Source: AWTP1-13 sp033764875
GTDB lineage: Bacteria > Pseudomonadota > Alphaproteobacteria > Rhizobiales > Hyphomicrobiaceae
Assembly: GCA_033764875.1 (NCBI GenBank)
Contig: JANRIO010000025.1
Location: 1 to 64,000 of the forward strand
Direction of reading: 5' to 3'
DNA: 64,000 nt
A program made the translations under genes and the position numbers. Of this stretch, positions 23,798 through 33,816 are shown in pieces (position 1 is the stretch's first letter; the number at the start of each line of letters is the position of its first letter). The notes beneath the pieces are model-generated. The model saw nothing but the letters and a program-made list of their open reading frames with translations, did not search any database and was not told the origin of the DNA.

Positions 23798-24026
23798 GGG
23801 AACCTTGGGCGTCTTTCTGGTTGGCTCGTCCTTGAGCCGGTTGGGTTTTTTTAGGTCACATGGGACGAGGGGCCGCCACACTACTGCCAGCCCTGCTAGG
23901 GTCAAGCGCCCCTGCGTTCCGGCCACAAGCCTGGGCAAACCCCAGGGCGGCGCCTCGACCCGGGGCCTCTCCTCACGCTATGGCTTTGGCACGAAAGGAC
24001 GTCCGAGGGAAGGATCGCAGGCCTCC

Positions 24027-26849
24027 ATGAGCCACGGCGCGCGCAAGAGCAGGGCGACCGACGGGGTGCGCAGCGCCGCGGACGGGGACGATGCGCCGCA
24101 GGAGGCGGCTCGCGACGGCGCCCCGCCGCCGGGGGTGACGCCGTCGATGGCGCAGTTCCTCGAGATCAAGGTCGCCAACCCGGACTGCCTGCTCTTCTAC
24201 AGGATGGGCGACTTCTACGAGCTGTTCTTCGAGGACGCGGTGGCCGCGGCCGAGGCGCTCGGCATCGTGCTGACCAAGCGCGGCAAGCACCTCGGGCAGG
24301 ACATCCCCATGTGCGGGGTGCCGATCCACCGGGCCGACGAGTACCTGCAGCGGCTGATCGCGCAGGGCTTCCGGGTGGCGGTGTGCGAGCAGCTGGAGGA
24401 CCCAGCGGAGGCCAGGAAGCGCGGCTCCAAGGCGGTGGTGAAGCGCGACGTGGTGCGTCTGGTCACGCCCGGCACGCTGACCGAGGACAGCCTGCTCGAC
24501 GCGCGCACGCGCAACTATCTGACCGCCCTGTGCCCCGCCGGCAAGGGCGCAGGCGCAACCGTCGCGCTCGCCTCGCTCGACATCTCGACGGGCGAGTTCG
24601 AGGTGGGGGAGATCGCAGCCGGCGATTTTCCCGGCGAGATTGTGCGGCTGTCGCCGGGCGAGGTGCTCGCAGCCGACACCACGCTCGGGGCCGGCGACCT
24701 GGCGAAGTGGGTCGAGATCGCCGGTGCCGCCGCCACGCCGGTGCCGGCGGCCTCGTTCGATGCCATGGCCGGGGCGCGCCTCGTCAAGGAGCAGCTCGGC
24801 GTCGCCGATCTCGCCGCCTTCGGCAGCTTCTCGAAGGCGGAGCTCGCGGCCATCGGGGCGCTGCTCAAGTACGTCGACCTGACGCAGCTCGGTGCGCGGC
24901 CGCCGCTCAGGCCGCCGCGGCGCTCGGGCGCGGGCCGACATCTCGTCATCGACGCGCCAAGCCGGGCGAGCCTGGAGCTGGTGCGCGCCGCCTCCGGCGA
25001 CAAGCGCTCGAGCCTGCTCGGCGCCATGGACAGGACGGTGACGGGACCCGGCGCGCGCGAGCTTGCCGCGCGGCTCGCAAGCCCCCTGCGGGAGGCGGCC
25101 GCGATCAACCTGCGCCTCGACGACGTCGAGTTCCTGGCGGGCGAGGAGATGCTGAGGGGGGATCTGCGCCGGCTCCTGCGCCGGGCACCCGATCTGGCGC
25201 GGGCGGCCTCGCGCCTTGCCCTGAAGCGCGGCGGCCCGCGCGACCTCGGCGCCGTAAGGGATGCGCTTCTCACGGGGGCCGAGGCCAGCCGCTTGCTGGC
25301 GCAGCGCGCCGGCGGCATCGGGCTGCCCGACGGCCTCGTCAGGGTGCAGCGGGCGCTGGCGGCGCCGGCGCAGGGGCTGCGCGAGGACCTCGTGCGGGCG
25401 CTGGTGGAGGAGCCGCCGTACCTGCGCCGCGACGGCAGCTTCGTGCGCGAGGGCTACCGCGCCGACCTCGACGAGGCGCGCGCCTTGCGCGACGACAGCC
25501 GCAAGGTGATGGCCGGGCTCGAGGCCCGCTACATCGAGGCCTGCGGCGTGCGGGCGCTGAAGGTGCGGCACAACAACATCCTCGGCTACTACATCGAGGT
25601 GCCGGCGGGATCGGCGAAGCCTTTGCAGAGCGAGCCGCACGCGCAGCTCTTCCGCCACCGGCAGACGATGGCGGGCGCCGTGCGCTTCACGACGGACGAG
25701 CTGGCCGAGACGGAGGCGCGCATCGTGTCGGCGGCCGAGCGCAGCCTCGCCATCGAGCAGGAGGTGTTCGAGGCGCTCAGTGCCCGGATCGGCGCCGAGA
25801 CGGCTGGGCTCGCCCAGCTCGCGCAGGGCCTGGCCGACCTCGATTGCGAGGCGGCCCTTGCCGAGCTCGCCGTCGGCGAGGGCTACGTGCGCCCGGTGCT
25901 GTCGGAGGACACCGCGTTCGACATTCGCGGCGGGCGGCATCCGGTGGTGGAGCAGGCGCTGAAAGCGCAGAAGGCGCAGGCCTTCATCGCCAACGACTGC
26001 GTGCTGGTGGCGGCGCGGCCCGAGGTGCCCGACGGCTTCGAGGAGGACCGGCAGGCGCGCCTGTGGCTGGTCACCGGCCCCAACATGGCGGGCAAGTCCA
26101 CCTTCCTGCGGCAGAACGCGCTGATCGCGGTGATGGCGCAGATGGGATCGTTCGTGCCGGCGGCCTCGGCCCACATCGGCATCGTCGACCGCCTGTTCTC
26201 GCGGGTCGGCGCCTCGGACGATCTCGCCCGCGGCCGCTCGACGTTCATGGTCGAGATGGTGGAGACGGCGGCGATCCTGAACCAGGCCGGCGAGCGCAGC
26301 CTCGTCATCCTCGACGAGATCGGCCGGGGAACTGCGACCTACGACGGCCTCTCCATCGCCTGGGCGGTGGTGGAGTACCTGCACGACGTGTCGCGCTGCC
26401 GGGCGCTGTTTGCCACCCACTACCACGAGCTCACGGCGTTGGCGCAGCGGCTGTCGGGCGTCGCCAACGTCAGCATGGAGGTGCGGGAATGGCGCGACGA
26501 GATCGTGTTCCTGCACAAGGTGAAGGCGGGTGCCGCCGACCGCTCCTACGGCATCCAGGTCGGCAAGCTCGCAGGCTTGCCGAAGGCGGTGACGCGGCGG
26601 GCCAAGCAGGTGCTCGAGCGGCTGGAGAAGGAGCGCGGCAAGGGACAGAGCGCAGACGCGCTGGTCGAGGAGCTGCCGCTGTTTGCGGTGCGAGAGCCTG
26701 CCGCCGCGGCGGGCCAGCCCGCGCACGAGACCGAGGCCGGCGCCGTGGAGACCGCGCTCGCCCTGATCGATCCCGACGAGCTGACGCCGAAGGCGGCGCT
26801 GGAGGCGCTCTATCGCCTCAAGGCGCTGGCCAGCGGCGGGGAGGCCTGA
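24027..26849 (+). CDS. mutS: DNA mismatch repair protein MutS
   Basis: The 940-residue ATPase recognises mismatches. The mismatch-binding Phe-X-Glu is F63-Y64-E65 in MGDFYELFFEDA. The connector, lever and clamp domains span the middle. The P-loop GPNMAGKST is at 684-692, Walker B LVILDEIGRGTAT carries D763/E764, and THYHELT is the switch histidine region. A 40-residue polar N-terminal extension precedes the conserved start (TPSMAQFLEIK). Divergence from maeB with glnD downstream is the standard Rhizobiales context. Confidence 0.97.
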   Translation: MSHGARKSRATDGVRSAADGDDAPQEAARDGAPPPGVTPSMAQFLEIKVANPDCLLFYRMGDFYELFFEDAVAAAEALGIVLTKRGKHLGQDIPMCGVPIHRADEYLQRLIAQGFRVAVCEQLEDPAEARKRGSKAVVKRDVVRLVTPGTLTEDSLLDARTRNYLTALCPAGKGAGATVALASLDISTGEFEVGEIAAGDFPGEIVRLSPGEVLAADTTLGAGDLAKWVEIAGAAATPVPAASFDAMAGARLVKEQLGVADLAAFGSFSKAELAAIGALLKYVDLTQLGARPPLRPPRRSGAGRHLVIDAPSRASLELVRAASGDKRSSLLGAMDRTVTGPGARELAARLASPLREAAAINLRLDDVEFLAGEEMLRGDLRRLLRRAPDLARAASRLALKRGGPRDLGAVRDALLTGAEASRLLAQRAGGIGLPDGLVRVQRALAAPAQGLREDLVRALVEEPPYLRRDGSFVREGYRADLDEARALRDDSRKVMAGLEARYIEACGVRALKVRHNNILGYYIEVPAGSAKPLQSEPHAQLFRHRQTMAGAVRFTTDELAETEARIVSAAERSLAIEQEVFEALSARIGAETAGLAQLAQGLADLDCEAALAELAVGEGYVRPVLSEDTAFDIRGGRHPVVEQALKAQKAQAFIANDCVLVAARPEVPDGFEEDRQARLWLVTGPNMAGKSTFLRQNALIAVMAQMGSFVPAASAHIGIVDRLFSRVGASDDLARGRSTFMVEMVETAAILNQAGERSLVILDEIGRGTATYDGLSIAWAVVEYLHDVSRCRALFATHYHELTALAQRLSGVANVSMEVREWRDEIVFLHKVKAGAADRSYGIQVGKLAGLPKAVTRRAKQVLERLEKERGKGQSADALVEELPLFAVREPAAAAGQPAHETEAGAVETALALIDPDELTPKAALEALYRLKALASGGEA

Positions 26850-26909
26850 TAAGCGGGCGCTCGAGCGGCGCCGTCGGTGACGGCCCGAGCGATCTGGACA
26901 TTCCTTTGC

Positions 26910-29690
26910 ATGGACAAGAACGTCGTCGCCTCCGCGCCCTACTTCGACCGGACCGCCACCGGCCTCGAGCTCGTGCGCATGCTCAAGGAGGCGGGCGGGG
27001 CGCACCACGGGGCGCGGGCGCGGATCCTGGACAAGCTCAAGGAGCTGCTGCGCGGGGCGCGCGCCGACGCCGCCCGCCAGCTCGAGCAGGACGGCAGCGG
27101 CCGGCGCTGCGCGGAGGGGCTTTCCCAGTTCATGGATGAGCTGATCCGGCTCGTCTACGACTACACGGTCGGCAACGTCTACCGCTCCGAGAACCCCTCG
27201 AGCGCGGAGCGCATGGCGGTGGTCGCCACGGGCGGCTACGGGCGCGGGCTGCTGGCGCCCTTCTCCGACGTCGATCTGCTGTTCCTGCTGCCCTACAAGC
27301 AGACGCCGTGGGGCGAGAGCGTCGTGGAGTACATCCTCTACCTGCTCTGGGACCTGGGGCTCAAGGTCGGGCACGCCACGCGCACGGTGGAGCAGTCCGT
27401 GAAGCTGTCGCGGGGCGATGCCACGATCCGCACGGCGCTGCTCGACGCGCGCATCATCCTCGGCGACGGGGGGCTGTTCCGCGAGCTGATGAAGAAGCTC
27501 GGCGAGGACGCCGAGGTCGGCACGGCGGCGCGCGAGTTCGTCGAGGCCAAGCTCAGCGAGCGCGACGACCGGCACGGGCGGGCGGGCGAATCCCGCTACA
27601 AGGTCGAGCCGAACATCAAGGACGGCAAGGGGGGCTTGCGCGACCTGCACACGCTGCACTGGCTCGCCAAGTATCTCTACGGCGTCGGGCTCACCGAGCG
27701 CGACGCGGAGCGGGCCGTGTTCACGCCCGAGGAGGCTGCCACCTTCCGCCGGTGCGAGGACTTCCTGTGGACGGTGCGCTGCAACCTGCACTTCCTGGCC
27801 GGGCGGGCCGAGGAGCGGCTGACCTTCGACGTGCAGCCGGCCATGGCGGCGCGGCTCGGCTACAAGGACCGCCGGGGCCTGCGCGCGGTCGAGCGCTTCA
27901 TGAAGCACTACTTCCTGGTGGCCAAGGACGTGGGCGACCTCACGACCACGCTGTGCGCGACGCTGGAGCTTGCCCAGCACAAGCCCTCGCCGGGCATCGG
28001 CAAGCTGCTCAACCCGATGGGCTGGCGCGTCAGGCGGCGCGTGCGGACGCTGTCCGACTTCCGCGTCGACAACGGGCGCATCTCGGTGGCCGACCCGAAC
28101 GCCTTCGCACGCGATCCCGTCAACCTGATCCGCTTCTTCGCCACCGCCGACGAGACGGGCGCCTTCTTCCATCCCGATGCCGTGCGCCTGCTGCGCCGGT
28201 CGCTGCGCCTGATCGACGACAAGCTGCGCAACGATGCGGAGGCCAACCGCATCTTCCTCAAGCTGCTGACGTCGGAGACCAGCAATCCCGAGCCGACGCT
28301 CAGGCGCATGAACGAGGCGGGCGTGCTCGGCCGCTTCGTCCCCGATTTCGGGCGCGTGGTGTCGATGATGCAATTCAACATGTACCACCACTACACGGTG
28401 GACGAGCATCTGATCCGCACCATCGGCGTGCTGTGGGGCATCGAGCACGGGCAGTCGGCGGAGGCGCATCCGCTGGCGGACAGGATCTTCAAGACGGTGC
28501 AGAGCCGGAGGGCGCTGTACGTCGCGGCCTTCCTGCACGACATCGCCAAGGGCCGGCCGGAGGACCACTCGGTGCTGGGGGCGGAGATCGCGCGCCGCCT
28601 GTGCCCGCGGCTGGGGCTGAGCCCGGCGGAGACCGACACCGTCGCCTGGCTCATCGAGCAGCACCTGATCATGAGCTCATACGCCTTCAGCCGCGACATC
28701 TCGGACCCCAAGACGGTGCGCGACTTCGCCAACATCGTGCAGAGCCCGGAGCGGCTGAAGCTTCTGCTCATCCTCACCGTCGCCGACATCCGGGCGGTGG
28801 GGCCGACGACGTGGAACGGCTGGAAGGGGGCGCTGCTGCGCGGCCTCTACTACGAGGTGGAGCCGCTGGTGGCTGGCGGCCACACCCAGCAGCAGGGTGC
28901 CGCAGACCGCGTGGCGGCGGCGCAGCGGGCCTTCCGCGAGGCGACGAAGCAGTGGCCGAGGGACCTCGTCGAGCGCTTCACGGAGCGTCTCTACCCGGAC
29001 TACTGGCTGAAGACGGAGGCGCCCAAGATGCTCGAGGACGCCCGGTTGATGGACCAGGCGGAGAAGAGCGGCAGCAAGTTCGCAAGCGTGTACAAGACGG
29101 ACGCCTTCACGGCCATCACCGAGCTGACGCTGTACGCGCCCAACCATCCGCGGCTGCTGGCACTGTTTGCCGGCGCCTGCGCCGCGACCGGGGCCAACAT
29201 CTCGGGCGCCCACATCTCGACGACGCGCGACGGCTTCGCCCTCGACACGTTCCTGCTGGCGCGCGAGTTCGAGCACGACGAGGACGAGCTCAGGCGCGCG
29301 CGACGCATCTCCGAGACCATCGAGAAGCTGCTGCGGGGGGAGGCACGCCTCAATGCCCTGATGGCCAAGCGCCGCGACCGCACGAGCCTGCGCATGGGCG
29401 CCTTCCAGGTGGCACCCGAGGTGCTGATCGACAACACGCTGTCGAACCAGTTCACGGTCGTCGAGGTGTCGGGCCTCGACCGGCCGGGGCTGCTGTTCGA
29501 GCTGACCAACACGCTCTCGGACCTGAACCTCGACATCACCAGCGCGCACATCACGACCTTCGGCGAGAAGGTGGTCGATGTGTTCTACGTGACCGACCTC
29601 ACCAACAAGAAGATCACCAGCCCGCAGCGGCAGAAGGCGATCCAGACGCGGCTGCTCGAGGTGCTGGGCGCGGTGCCGGGGCACGGCTGA
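26910..29690 (+). CDS. glnD: bifunctional PII uridylyltransferase/uridylyl-removing enzyme
   Basis: The 926-residue product senses glutamine and uridylylates or deuridylylates PII proteins, setting nitrogen status. The nucleotidyltransferase motif GGYGRGLLAPFSDVDLLF has D120 and D122. The central HD hydrolase includes H543-D544 in AAFLHDIAKGRPEDH. Two C-terminal ACT domains (about 730-810 and 845-920, the second FTVVEVSGLDRPGLLFELTN) bind glutamine. All parts are intact. The start at MDKNVVASAP leaves a 60-bp gap to mutS. Confidence 0.97.
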   Translation: MDKNVVASAPYFDRTATGLELVRMLKEAGGAHHGARARILDKLKELLRGARADAARQLEQDGSGRRCAEGLSQFMDELIRLVYDYTVGNVYRSENPSSAERMAVVATGGYGRGLLAPFSDVDLLFLLPYKQTPWGESVVEYILYLLWDLGLKVGHATRTVEQSVKLSRGDATIRTALLDARIILGDGGLFRELMKKLGEDAEVGTAAREFVEAKLSERDDRHGRAGESRYKVEPNIKDGKGGLRDLHTLHWLAKYLYGVGLTERDAERAVFTPEEAATFRRCEDFLWTVRCNLHFLAGRAEERLTFDVQPAMAARLGYKDRRGLRAVERFMKHYFLVAKDVGDLTTTLCATLELAQHKPSPGIGKLLNPMGWRVRRRVRTLSDFRVDNGRISVADPNAFARDPVNLIRFFATADETGAFFHPDAVRLLRRSLRLIDDKLRNDAEANRIFLKLLTSETSNPEPTLRRMNEAGVLGRFVPDFGRVVSMMQFNMYHHYTVDEHLIRTIGVLWGIEHGQSAEAHPLADRIFKTVQSRRALYVAAFLHDIAKGRPEDHSVLGAEIARRLCPRLGLSPAETDTVAWLIEQHLIMSSYAFSRDISDPKTVRDFANIVQSPERLKLLLILTVADIRAVGPTTWNGWKGALLRGLYYEVEPLVAGGHTQQQGAADRVAAAQRAFREATKQWPRDLVERFTERLYPDYWLKTEAPKMLEDARLMDQAEKSGSKFASVYKTDAFTAITELTLYAPNHPRLLALFAGACAATGANISGAHISTTRDGFALDTFLLAREFEHDEDELRRARRISETIEKLLRGEARLNALMAKRRDRTSLRMGAFQVAPEVLIDNTLSNQFTVVEVSGLDRPGLLFELTNTLSDLNLDITSAHITTFGEKVVDVFYVTDLTNKKITSPQRQKAIQTRLLEVLGAVPGHG

Positions 29691-29707
29691 GGCCAGATGA
29701 GCGCGCC

Positions 29708-29848
29708 TCAGAACGGCAGCGGCAGCCTGAAGAACTTGGCGAGCGTGTAGGCCGCGATCAGCACGATCACGGCGCGCCAGGCGAGCTGCAGCATCGCCTT
29801 GTGCTGTCTGGCCTTGCCGGCTTCCGGCGTGTGGGACCTGCGGGGCAT
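29708..29848 (-). CDS. 46-residue single-pass membrane peptide
   Basis: A short minus-strand frame: MPRRSHTPEAGKARQHKAML, then a hydrophobic segment of about 17-20 residues (LAWRAVIVLIAAYTLAKFF) and a short tail. The basic N-terminus followed by one span is plausible for a small inner-membrane protein. It is wedged convergently against the end of glnD. No strong ribosome site was seen, so it is less certain than the 43-residue peptide at 6.5 kb. Confidence 0.4.
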   Translation of the reverse strand: MPRRSHTPEAGKARQHKAMLQLAWRAVIVLIAAYTLAKFFRLPLPF

Positions 29849-29975
29849 GGGGCTCGTCTGCTCGAAGGGCTCAGAGGCGGTTGCCCGCCCCCCTGTCGCG
29901 CAGCTTGTCGTCAGTGCATGCGCGATGCAATGCCTATTGCAGGCCGCCGCGCCGGGGGCGGAGGCCTAAAAAGCC

Positions 29976-30785
29976 ATGAGCGCGGCACAATTGCCGCGAC
30001 AGATGCCGCCCATGACCTCCTTGCGCCTGACGCTCGCCGCCTTCCTCGGCCTGTTCCTGCTGCCGCTCGCCGTGCACGCGGCCTACTGGCTCTCCGTCGA
30101 CGAGGGCCACTCCTGGCGCCGCGCCAACTGGGCAAGCGCGGGGCTGCTGCCCGCAGCGCACGCGCAGCCGGAGGCGATGGTCAACGTCTACGCGGCGCGG
30201 ACGGGGCGCTGGAAGGGCATCTTCGCCGACCATTGCTGGATCGTGCTGAAGGAGAGGGGGGCGGCCGCCTACACCCGCTACGACAAGGTGGCCTGGGGAC
30301 GGCCCGTGCACGTCAATGCCTGGGCGCCGGACGCCCACTGGTACGGGCACCGGCCGGTGCTCGTCGCCAGCATCGCCGGTGCGGAGGCCGAGCGCCTCAT
30401 CCCCCGCATCAAGGCCGCGGTCGCCGCCTACCCCTACGCGCGGCCCGGCGGCTACCGGGTGTGGCCGGGGCCCAACTCGAACACCTTCGTGGCGCACGTG
30501 CTCGCCTCCGTGCCGGAGGCGCAGGTCGCCCTGCCGCCGACGGCGGTCGGCAAGGATTTCAGGCCGATCGCGCAGGCCGTCGGGCTGACGCCCAGCCAGA
30601 CGGGGTTACAAGTGACGCTCGGTGGGCTACTTGGGGTCAGCGTCGGCTGGGTGGAGGGCATCGAGGTGAACATCCTGGGTCTGGTGGCGGGGATCGACCT
30701 GCGCGTGCCGGCGCTGAAGCTGCCCGGGTTCGGCCGGCTGGGGCTGTGGCCGGCGGCCGAGGCCACACCCACCCCCGCGCGATGA
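29976..30785 (+). CDS. DUF3750 family membrane-anchored protein
   Basis: The 269-residue product has an N-terminal transmembrane/signal segment (LRLTLAAFLGLFLLPLAVHA). The DUF3750 body follows, with VYAARTGRWKGIFADHCWIV, RYDKVAWGRP and GYRVWPGPNSNTFVAHVL. Conserved Cys/His/Asn residues in these segments suggest an enzyme or binding site, but the family has no known function. A GGAGG sits about 12 bases before the ATG. It lies 17 bp upstream of murJ on the same strand, so an envelope role is plausible. Confidence 0.82.
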   Translation: MSAAQLPRQMPPMTSLRLTLAAFLGLFLLPLAVHAAYWLSVDEGHSWRRANWASAGLLPAAHAQPEAMVNVYAARTGRWKGIFADHCWIVLKERGAAAYTRYDKVAWGRPVHVNAWAPDAHWYGHRPVLVASIAGAEAERLIPRIKAAVAAYPYARPGGYRVWPGPNSNTFVAHVLASVPEAQVALPPTAVGKDFRPIAQAVGLTPSQTGLQVTLGGLLGVSVGWVEGIEVNILGLVAGIDLRVPALKLPGFGRLGLWPAAEATPTPAR

Positions 30786-30802
30786 CCGGACGCCGCTGAC
30801 CC

Positions 30803-32380
30803 ATGCAGCTCTACCGCGCCTTCTTCACCGTCGGCGGGCTGACGCTCGTCAGCCGCGTGCTCGGCTTCGTGCGCGACATCCTGATCGCGGCGACGCTGGG
30901 CTCGGGCCCGGTCGCCGACGCCTTCTTCGTCGCCTTCCGCTTCCCGAACCTGTTCCGCCGCCTGTTCGGCGAGGGTGCGTTCAACTCGGCCTTCATCCCG
31001 CTGTTTGCCAAGCGGCTCGAGAGCGAGGGCCGGGAGGCGGCGCGGCGTTTTGCCGAGGAGGCGATGGCGGGCCTGCTGTTCTGCCTTCTCGCGGTGACCA
31101 TCCTCGCCCAGATCTTCATGCCGCTGCTGATGCTGGGGCTGGCGCCGGGCTTCGAGGCAATTCCGGAGAAATACGACCTGACGGTGCTGCTCACGCGCAT
31201 CACCATGCCCTATCTCCTGTGCATGTCGCTCGTGGCGCTGCTGTCGGGCGTGCTCAACTCGCTCGGCCGGTTCGTCGAGAGCTCGTCGGTGTCGATCGTG
31301 CTCAACCTGGTGATGATGGCGGCGACGCTGGCGGCGATGGGGCTCGGCTACAGCAACGAGCCGGCGGCCGGCGTGATCCAGGCGTGGGGGGTGTTCTGGG
31401 CCGGCATCCTGCAGCTCGTGCTGCTGCTCGACGGGGCGCGGCGCAACGGTATGTGGCTCAAGCTGCGCCGGCCGCGGCTGACGCCCGGCGTGCGCGACCT
31501 GATCCGCCTCGGCATCCCGGGCGTGGTCGCCGGCGGCGTGACGCAGCTCAACATCATGATCGGCACCGTCATCGCCTCGCTGCAGGACGGGGCGGTGTCG
31601 CACCTCTACTACGCCGACCGGATCTACGAGCTGCCGCTCGCCATCGTCGGCATCGCCATCGGCGTGGTGCTGCTGCCGGACGTGGCGCGCCACCTGCGCG
31701 CGGGCAACGAGGCGGCCGTCATGGACAGCCAGAACCGGTCGCTCGAGTTCGCCATGCTGCTCACGCTGCCGGCCGCGGTGGCGCTCGCCGTGGTGCCGAC
31801 CGAGATCGTGCGGGGCCTGTTCCAGCGCGGCGCCTTCACGGCCGCCGACGTGCCGTTCACGGCCAATGCGCTGGCGATCTTCGCCTTCGGCCTGCCCTCG
31901 TTCGTCATGATCAAGGTGTTCTCGCCAGCCTACTTCGCGCGCGAGGACACGAGGACGCCGATGCGCTACGCGACCATCTCGCTCACCGCCAATACGCTCG
32001 GCTCCATCGGCCTGTTCCTCCTGTTCCGGGAGATGGGGCTGATGCCGCACCTTGGCATCGCGCTCGCCACGACGCTCGGCGGCTGGCTCAACGCGGGGCT
32101 GCTGTATGCCACGCTCGTGCGCCGGGGCGCCCTTGTCCCGGATGCGCGCCTCAGGCGCACGCTGCCGCGCATCGTGCTGGCCAGCGCCATCATGGGGGGC
32201 GCGCTGTACCTGCTGGCACCGGTGCTGGCGCCGTGGCTTGCCAGTGGCGCCGGCGTTGTCCTGCGCTTTGCATCACTTGGCCTGCTCGTCGGCGGGGGGC
32301 TTGCCGTTTACGCGGCGTGCGCCGTCCTGCTGCGCGCCGTCGAGATCCGGCAGTTCCGCCGCTTCCTGAAGCGAGGCTAG
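30803..32380 (+). CDS. murJ: lipid II flippase MurJ
   Basis: The 525-residue MOP-superfamily protein has about 14 helices and flips lipid II across the inner membrane for peptidoglycan synthesis. The MurJ/MviN signatures are clear: TLVSRVLGFVRDILIAATLG, FFVAFRFPNLFRRLFGEGAF, NSAFIPLF and the central-cavity arginine region. FQRGAFTAADV and FSPAYFAREDTRTPMR mark the second half. Length is normal. It is followed by trpS after a repeat-filled gap. Confidence 0.97.
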   Translation: MQLYRAFFTVGGLTLVSRVLGFVRDILIAATLGSGPVADAFFVAFRFPNLFRRLFGEGAFNSAFIPLFAKRLESEGREAARRFAEEAMAGLLFCLLAVTILAQIFMPLLMLGLAPGFEAIPEKYDLTVLLTRITMPYLLCMSLVALLSGVLNSLGRFVESSSVSIVLNLVMMAATLAAMGLGYSNEPAAGVIQAWGVFWAGILQLVLLLDGARRNGMWLKLRRPRLTPGVRDLIRLGIPGVVAGGVTQLNIMIGTVIASLQDGAVSHLYYADRIYELPLAIVGIAIGVVLLPDVARHLRAGNEAAVMDSQNRSLEFAMLLTLPAAVALAVVPTEIVRGLFQRGAFTAADVPFTANALAIFAFGLPSFVMIKVFSPAYFAREDTRTPMRYATISLTANTLGSIGLFLLFREMGLMPHLGIALATTLGGWLNAGLLYATLVRRGALVPDARLRRTLPRIVLASAIMGGALYLLAPVLAPWLASGAGVVLRFASLGLLVGGGLAVYAACAVLLRAVEIRQFRRFLKRG

Positions 32381-32685
32381 TGGCATGTTGGGTCGCGCTG
32401 CGCTTGACCCAACCTACGGCTGCCGTGCCACCCGCGTGCCCTCAGGCAGCACCGGAGGGCAGCGTTGCCGGGCACTGGCGATTGAGCGTCGCGTCACACG
32501 CCTGTAGGTTGGGTCAAGCGTTTCAGCGCGACCCAACCGACACGAGCGCAGGGCATGCAATACCGCCAGGTGCGGGGGTGATGGCATGTTGGGTCGCGCT
32601 GCGCTTGACCCAACCTACGGCTGCCGTGCCACCCGCGTGCCGTCAGGCAGCACCGGGGCAGCGTTGCCGGGCACCGGCGATTGAG
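32381..32685. repeat. 105-bp direct repeat pair around an inverted GTTGGGTC core
   Basis: A unit of about 105 bp beginning TGGCATGTTGGGTCGCGCTG occurs at 32381-32486 and again, nearly identical, at 32582-32685, with only a few base differences. Each copy contains an inverted repeat GTTGGGTC/GACCCAAC around the trimer-like GCGCTGCGCTT. A third core in reverse orientation (TAGGTTGGGTCAAGCG ... CGCGACCCAAC, 32504-32537) lies between them. GTTGGGTC palindromes are widespread intergenic repeats in Rhizobiales. No transposase or gene is present in the 389-bp gap. Confidence 0.85.
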
Positions 32686-32769
32686 GCAATCGGGCCGCGC
32701 GAGCCCACTTGCCCGCTGCCCGCCAGCGCGCGATAACCCGCGCCACTCCAACCCACACGAGACCTCGAC

Positions 32770-33816
32770 ATGTCACTTCCCGCCACAGCGGCCCCGCGCG
32801 TGTTCTCCGGCATGCAGCCGACGGGCAACCTGCACCTTGGCAACTATCTCGGCGCCATGGTGCGGTGGGTGGAGATGCAGGCGAGCCACGAGTGCATCTT
32901 CTGCGTCGTCGACATGCACGCCATCACGGTGTGGCAGGACCCGGACGACCTGCGCAGCCAGATCCGGGCGGTGACGGCCGCCTACATCGCCTCGGGGATC
33001 GATCCCGAGCGCGCCATCCTGTTCAACCAGAGCCAGGTGCACGAGCACGCGGAGCTGGCCTGGATCTTCAACTGCGTGGCGCGGCTGGGCTGGCTCAACC
33101 GCATGACGCAGTTCAAGGAGAAGGCCGGCAAGGACCGCGAGAACGCGTCGGTGGGCCTCTATGCCTACCCGAGCCTGATGGCGGCCGACATCCTGGCCTA
33201 CCGGGCCACGCACGTGCCGGTCGGCGACGACCAGAAGCAGCACCTGGAGCTGGCCCGCGACATCGCGCAGAAGTTCAACAACGACTACGCCAAGGCGCTC
33301 GCCGCCGCCGGCTTCCCGGACGGCTTCTTTCCGCTGCCCGAGCCCGTCATCATGGGGCCGGCGACGCGGGTCATGAGCCTGCGCGACGGGACCAAGAAGA
33401 TGTCGAAATCCGACGTCTCGGACCTGTCGCGCATCAACATGACGGACGACGCCGACACCATCGCCAAGAAGATCCAGAAGGCGAAGACCGATCCCGAGCC
33501 GCTGCCGTCGGAGGTGGCGGGCCTCGAGAAGCGCCCCGAGGCCGACAACCTGGTCGGCATCTACGCGGCGCTCGAGGGCTCGAGCAAGGAGGCAGTGCTC
33601 GCCCAGCACGGCGGCGCGCAGTTCTCGGCCTTCAAGAAGGCGCTGGTGGAGCTGGCGGTGTCGCGCATCGGCCCGGTCAACCGGGAGATGAGCCGGCTGC
33701 TCGGCGACCCGGCCGAGATCGACCGCATCCTCGGCAACGGCGCCCGCCGCGCCCAGGCCATCGCCGCGCCGATCCTCGACCAGGTCAAGGATATCGTCGG
33801 CTTCTTGCGCAGCTGA
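32770..33816 (+). CDS. trpS: tryptophanyl-tRNA synthetase
   Basis: The 348-residue class I synthetase charges tRNA-Trp. The HIGH-like motif lies in QPTGNLHLGNYLGAMVRW near residue 20, and the KMSKS motif in GTKKMSKSDVSDLSRIN. The dimer-forming and anticodon-binding helices at the C-terminus are complete, and the length is normal for bacteria. Its gap from murJ is filled by repeats, so it probably has its own promoter. Confidence 0.98.
   Translation: MSLPATAAPRVFSGMQPTGNLHLGNYLGAMVRWVEMQASHECIFCVVDMHAITVWQDPDDLRSQIRAVTAAYIASGIDPERAILFNQSQVHEHAELAWIFNCVARLGWLNRMTQFKEKAGKDRENASVGLYAYPSLMAADILAYRATHVPVGDDQKQHLELARDIAQKFNNDYAKALAAAGFPDGFFPLPEPVIMGPATRVMSLRDGTKKMSKSDVSDLSRINMTDDADTIAKKIQKAKTDPEPLPSEVAGLEKRPEADNLVGIYAALEGSSKEAVLAQHGGAQFSAFKKALVELAVSRIGPVNREMSRLLGDPAEIDRILGNGARRAQAIAAPILDQVKDIVGFLRS

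Noticed and set aside
23973..28664. 1563-residue open frame on the minus strand
   Set aside because: It is antisense to mutS and glnD, both of which have intact catalytic motifs. The translation is Arg/Leu/His-rich, as expected from the mirrored reading of high-GC genes.
32381..32685. Insertion sequence or attachment site
   Set aside because: No transposase, integrase or tRNA end, and no target-site duplication was seen. It fits the known intergenic repeat type.
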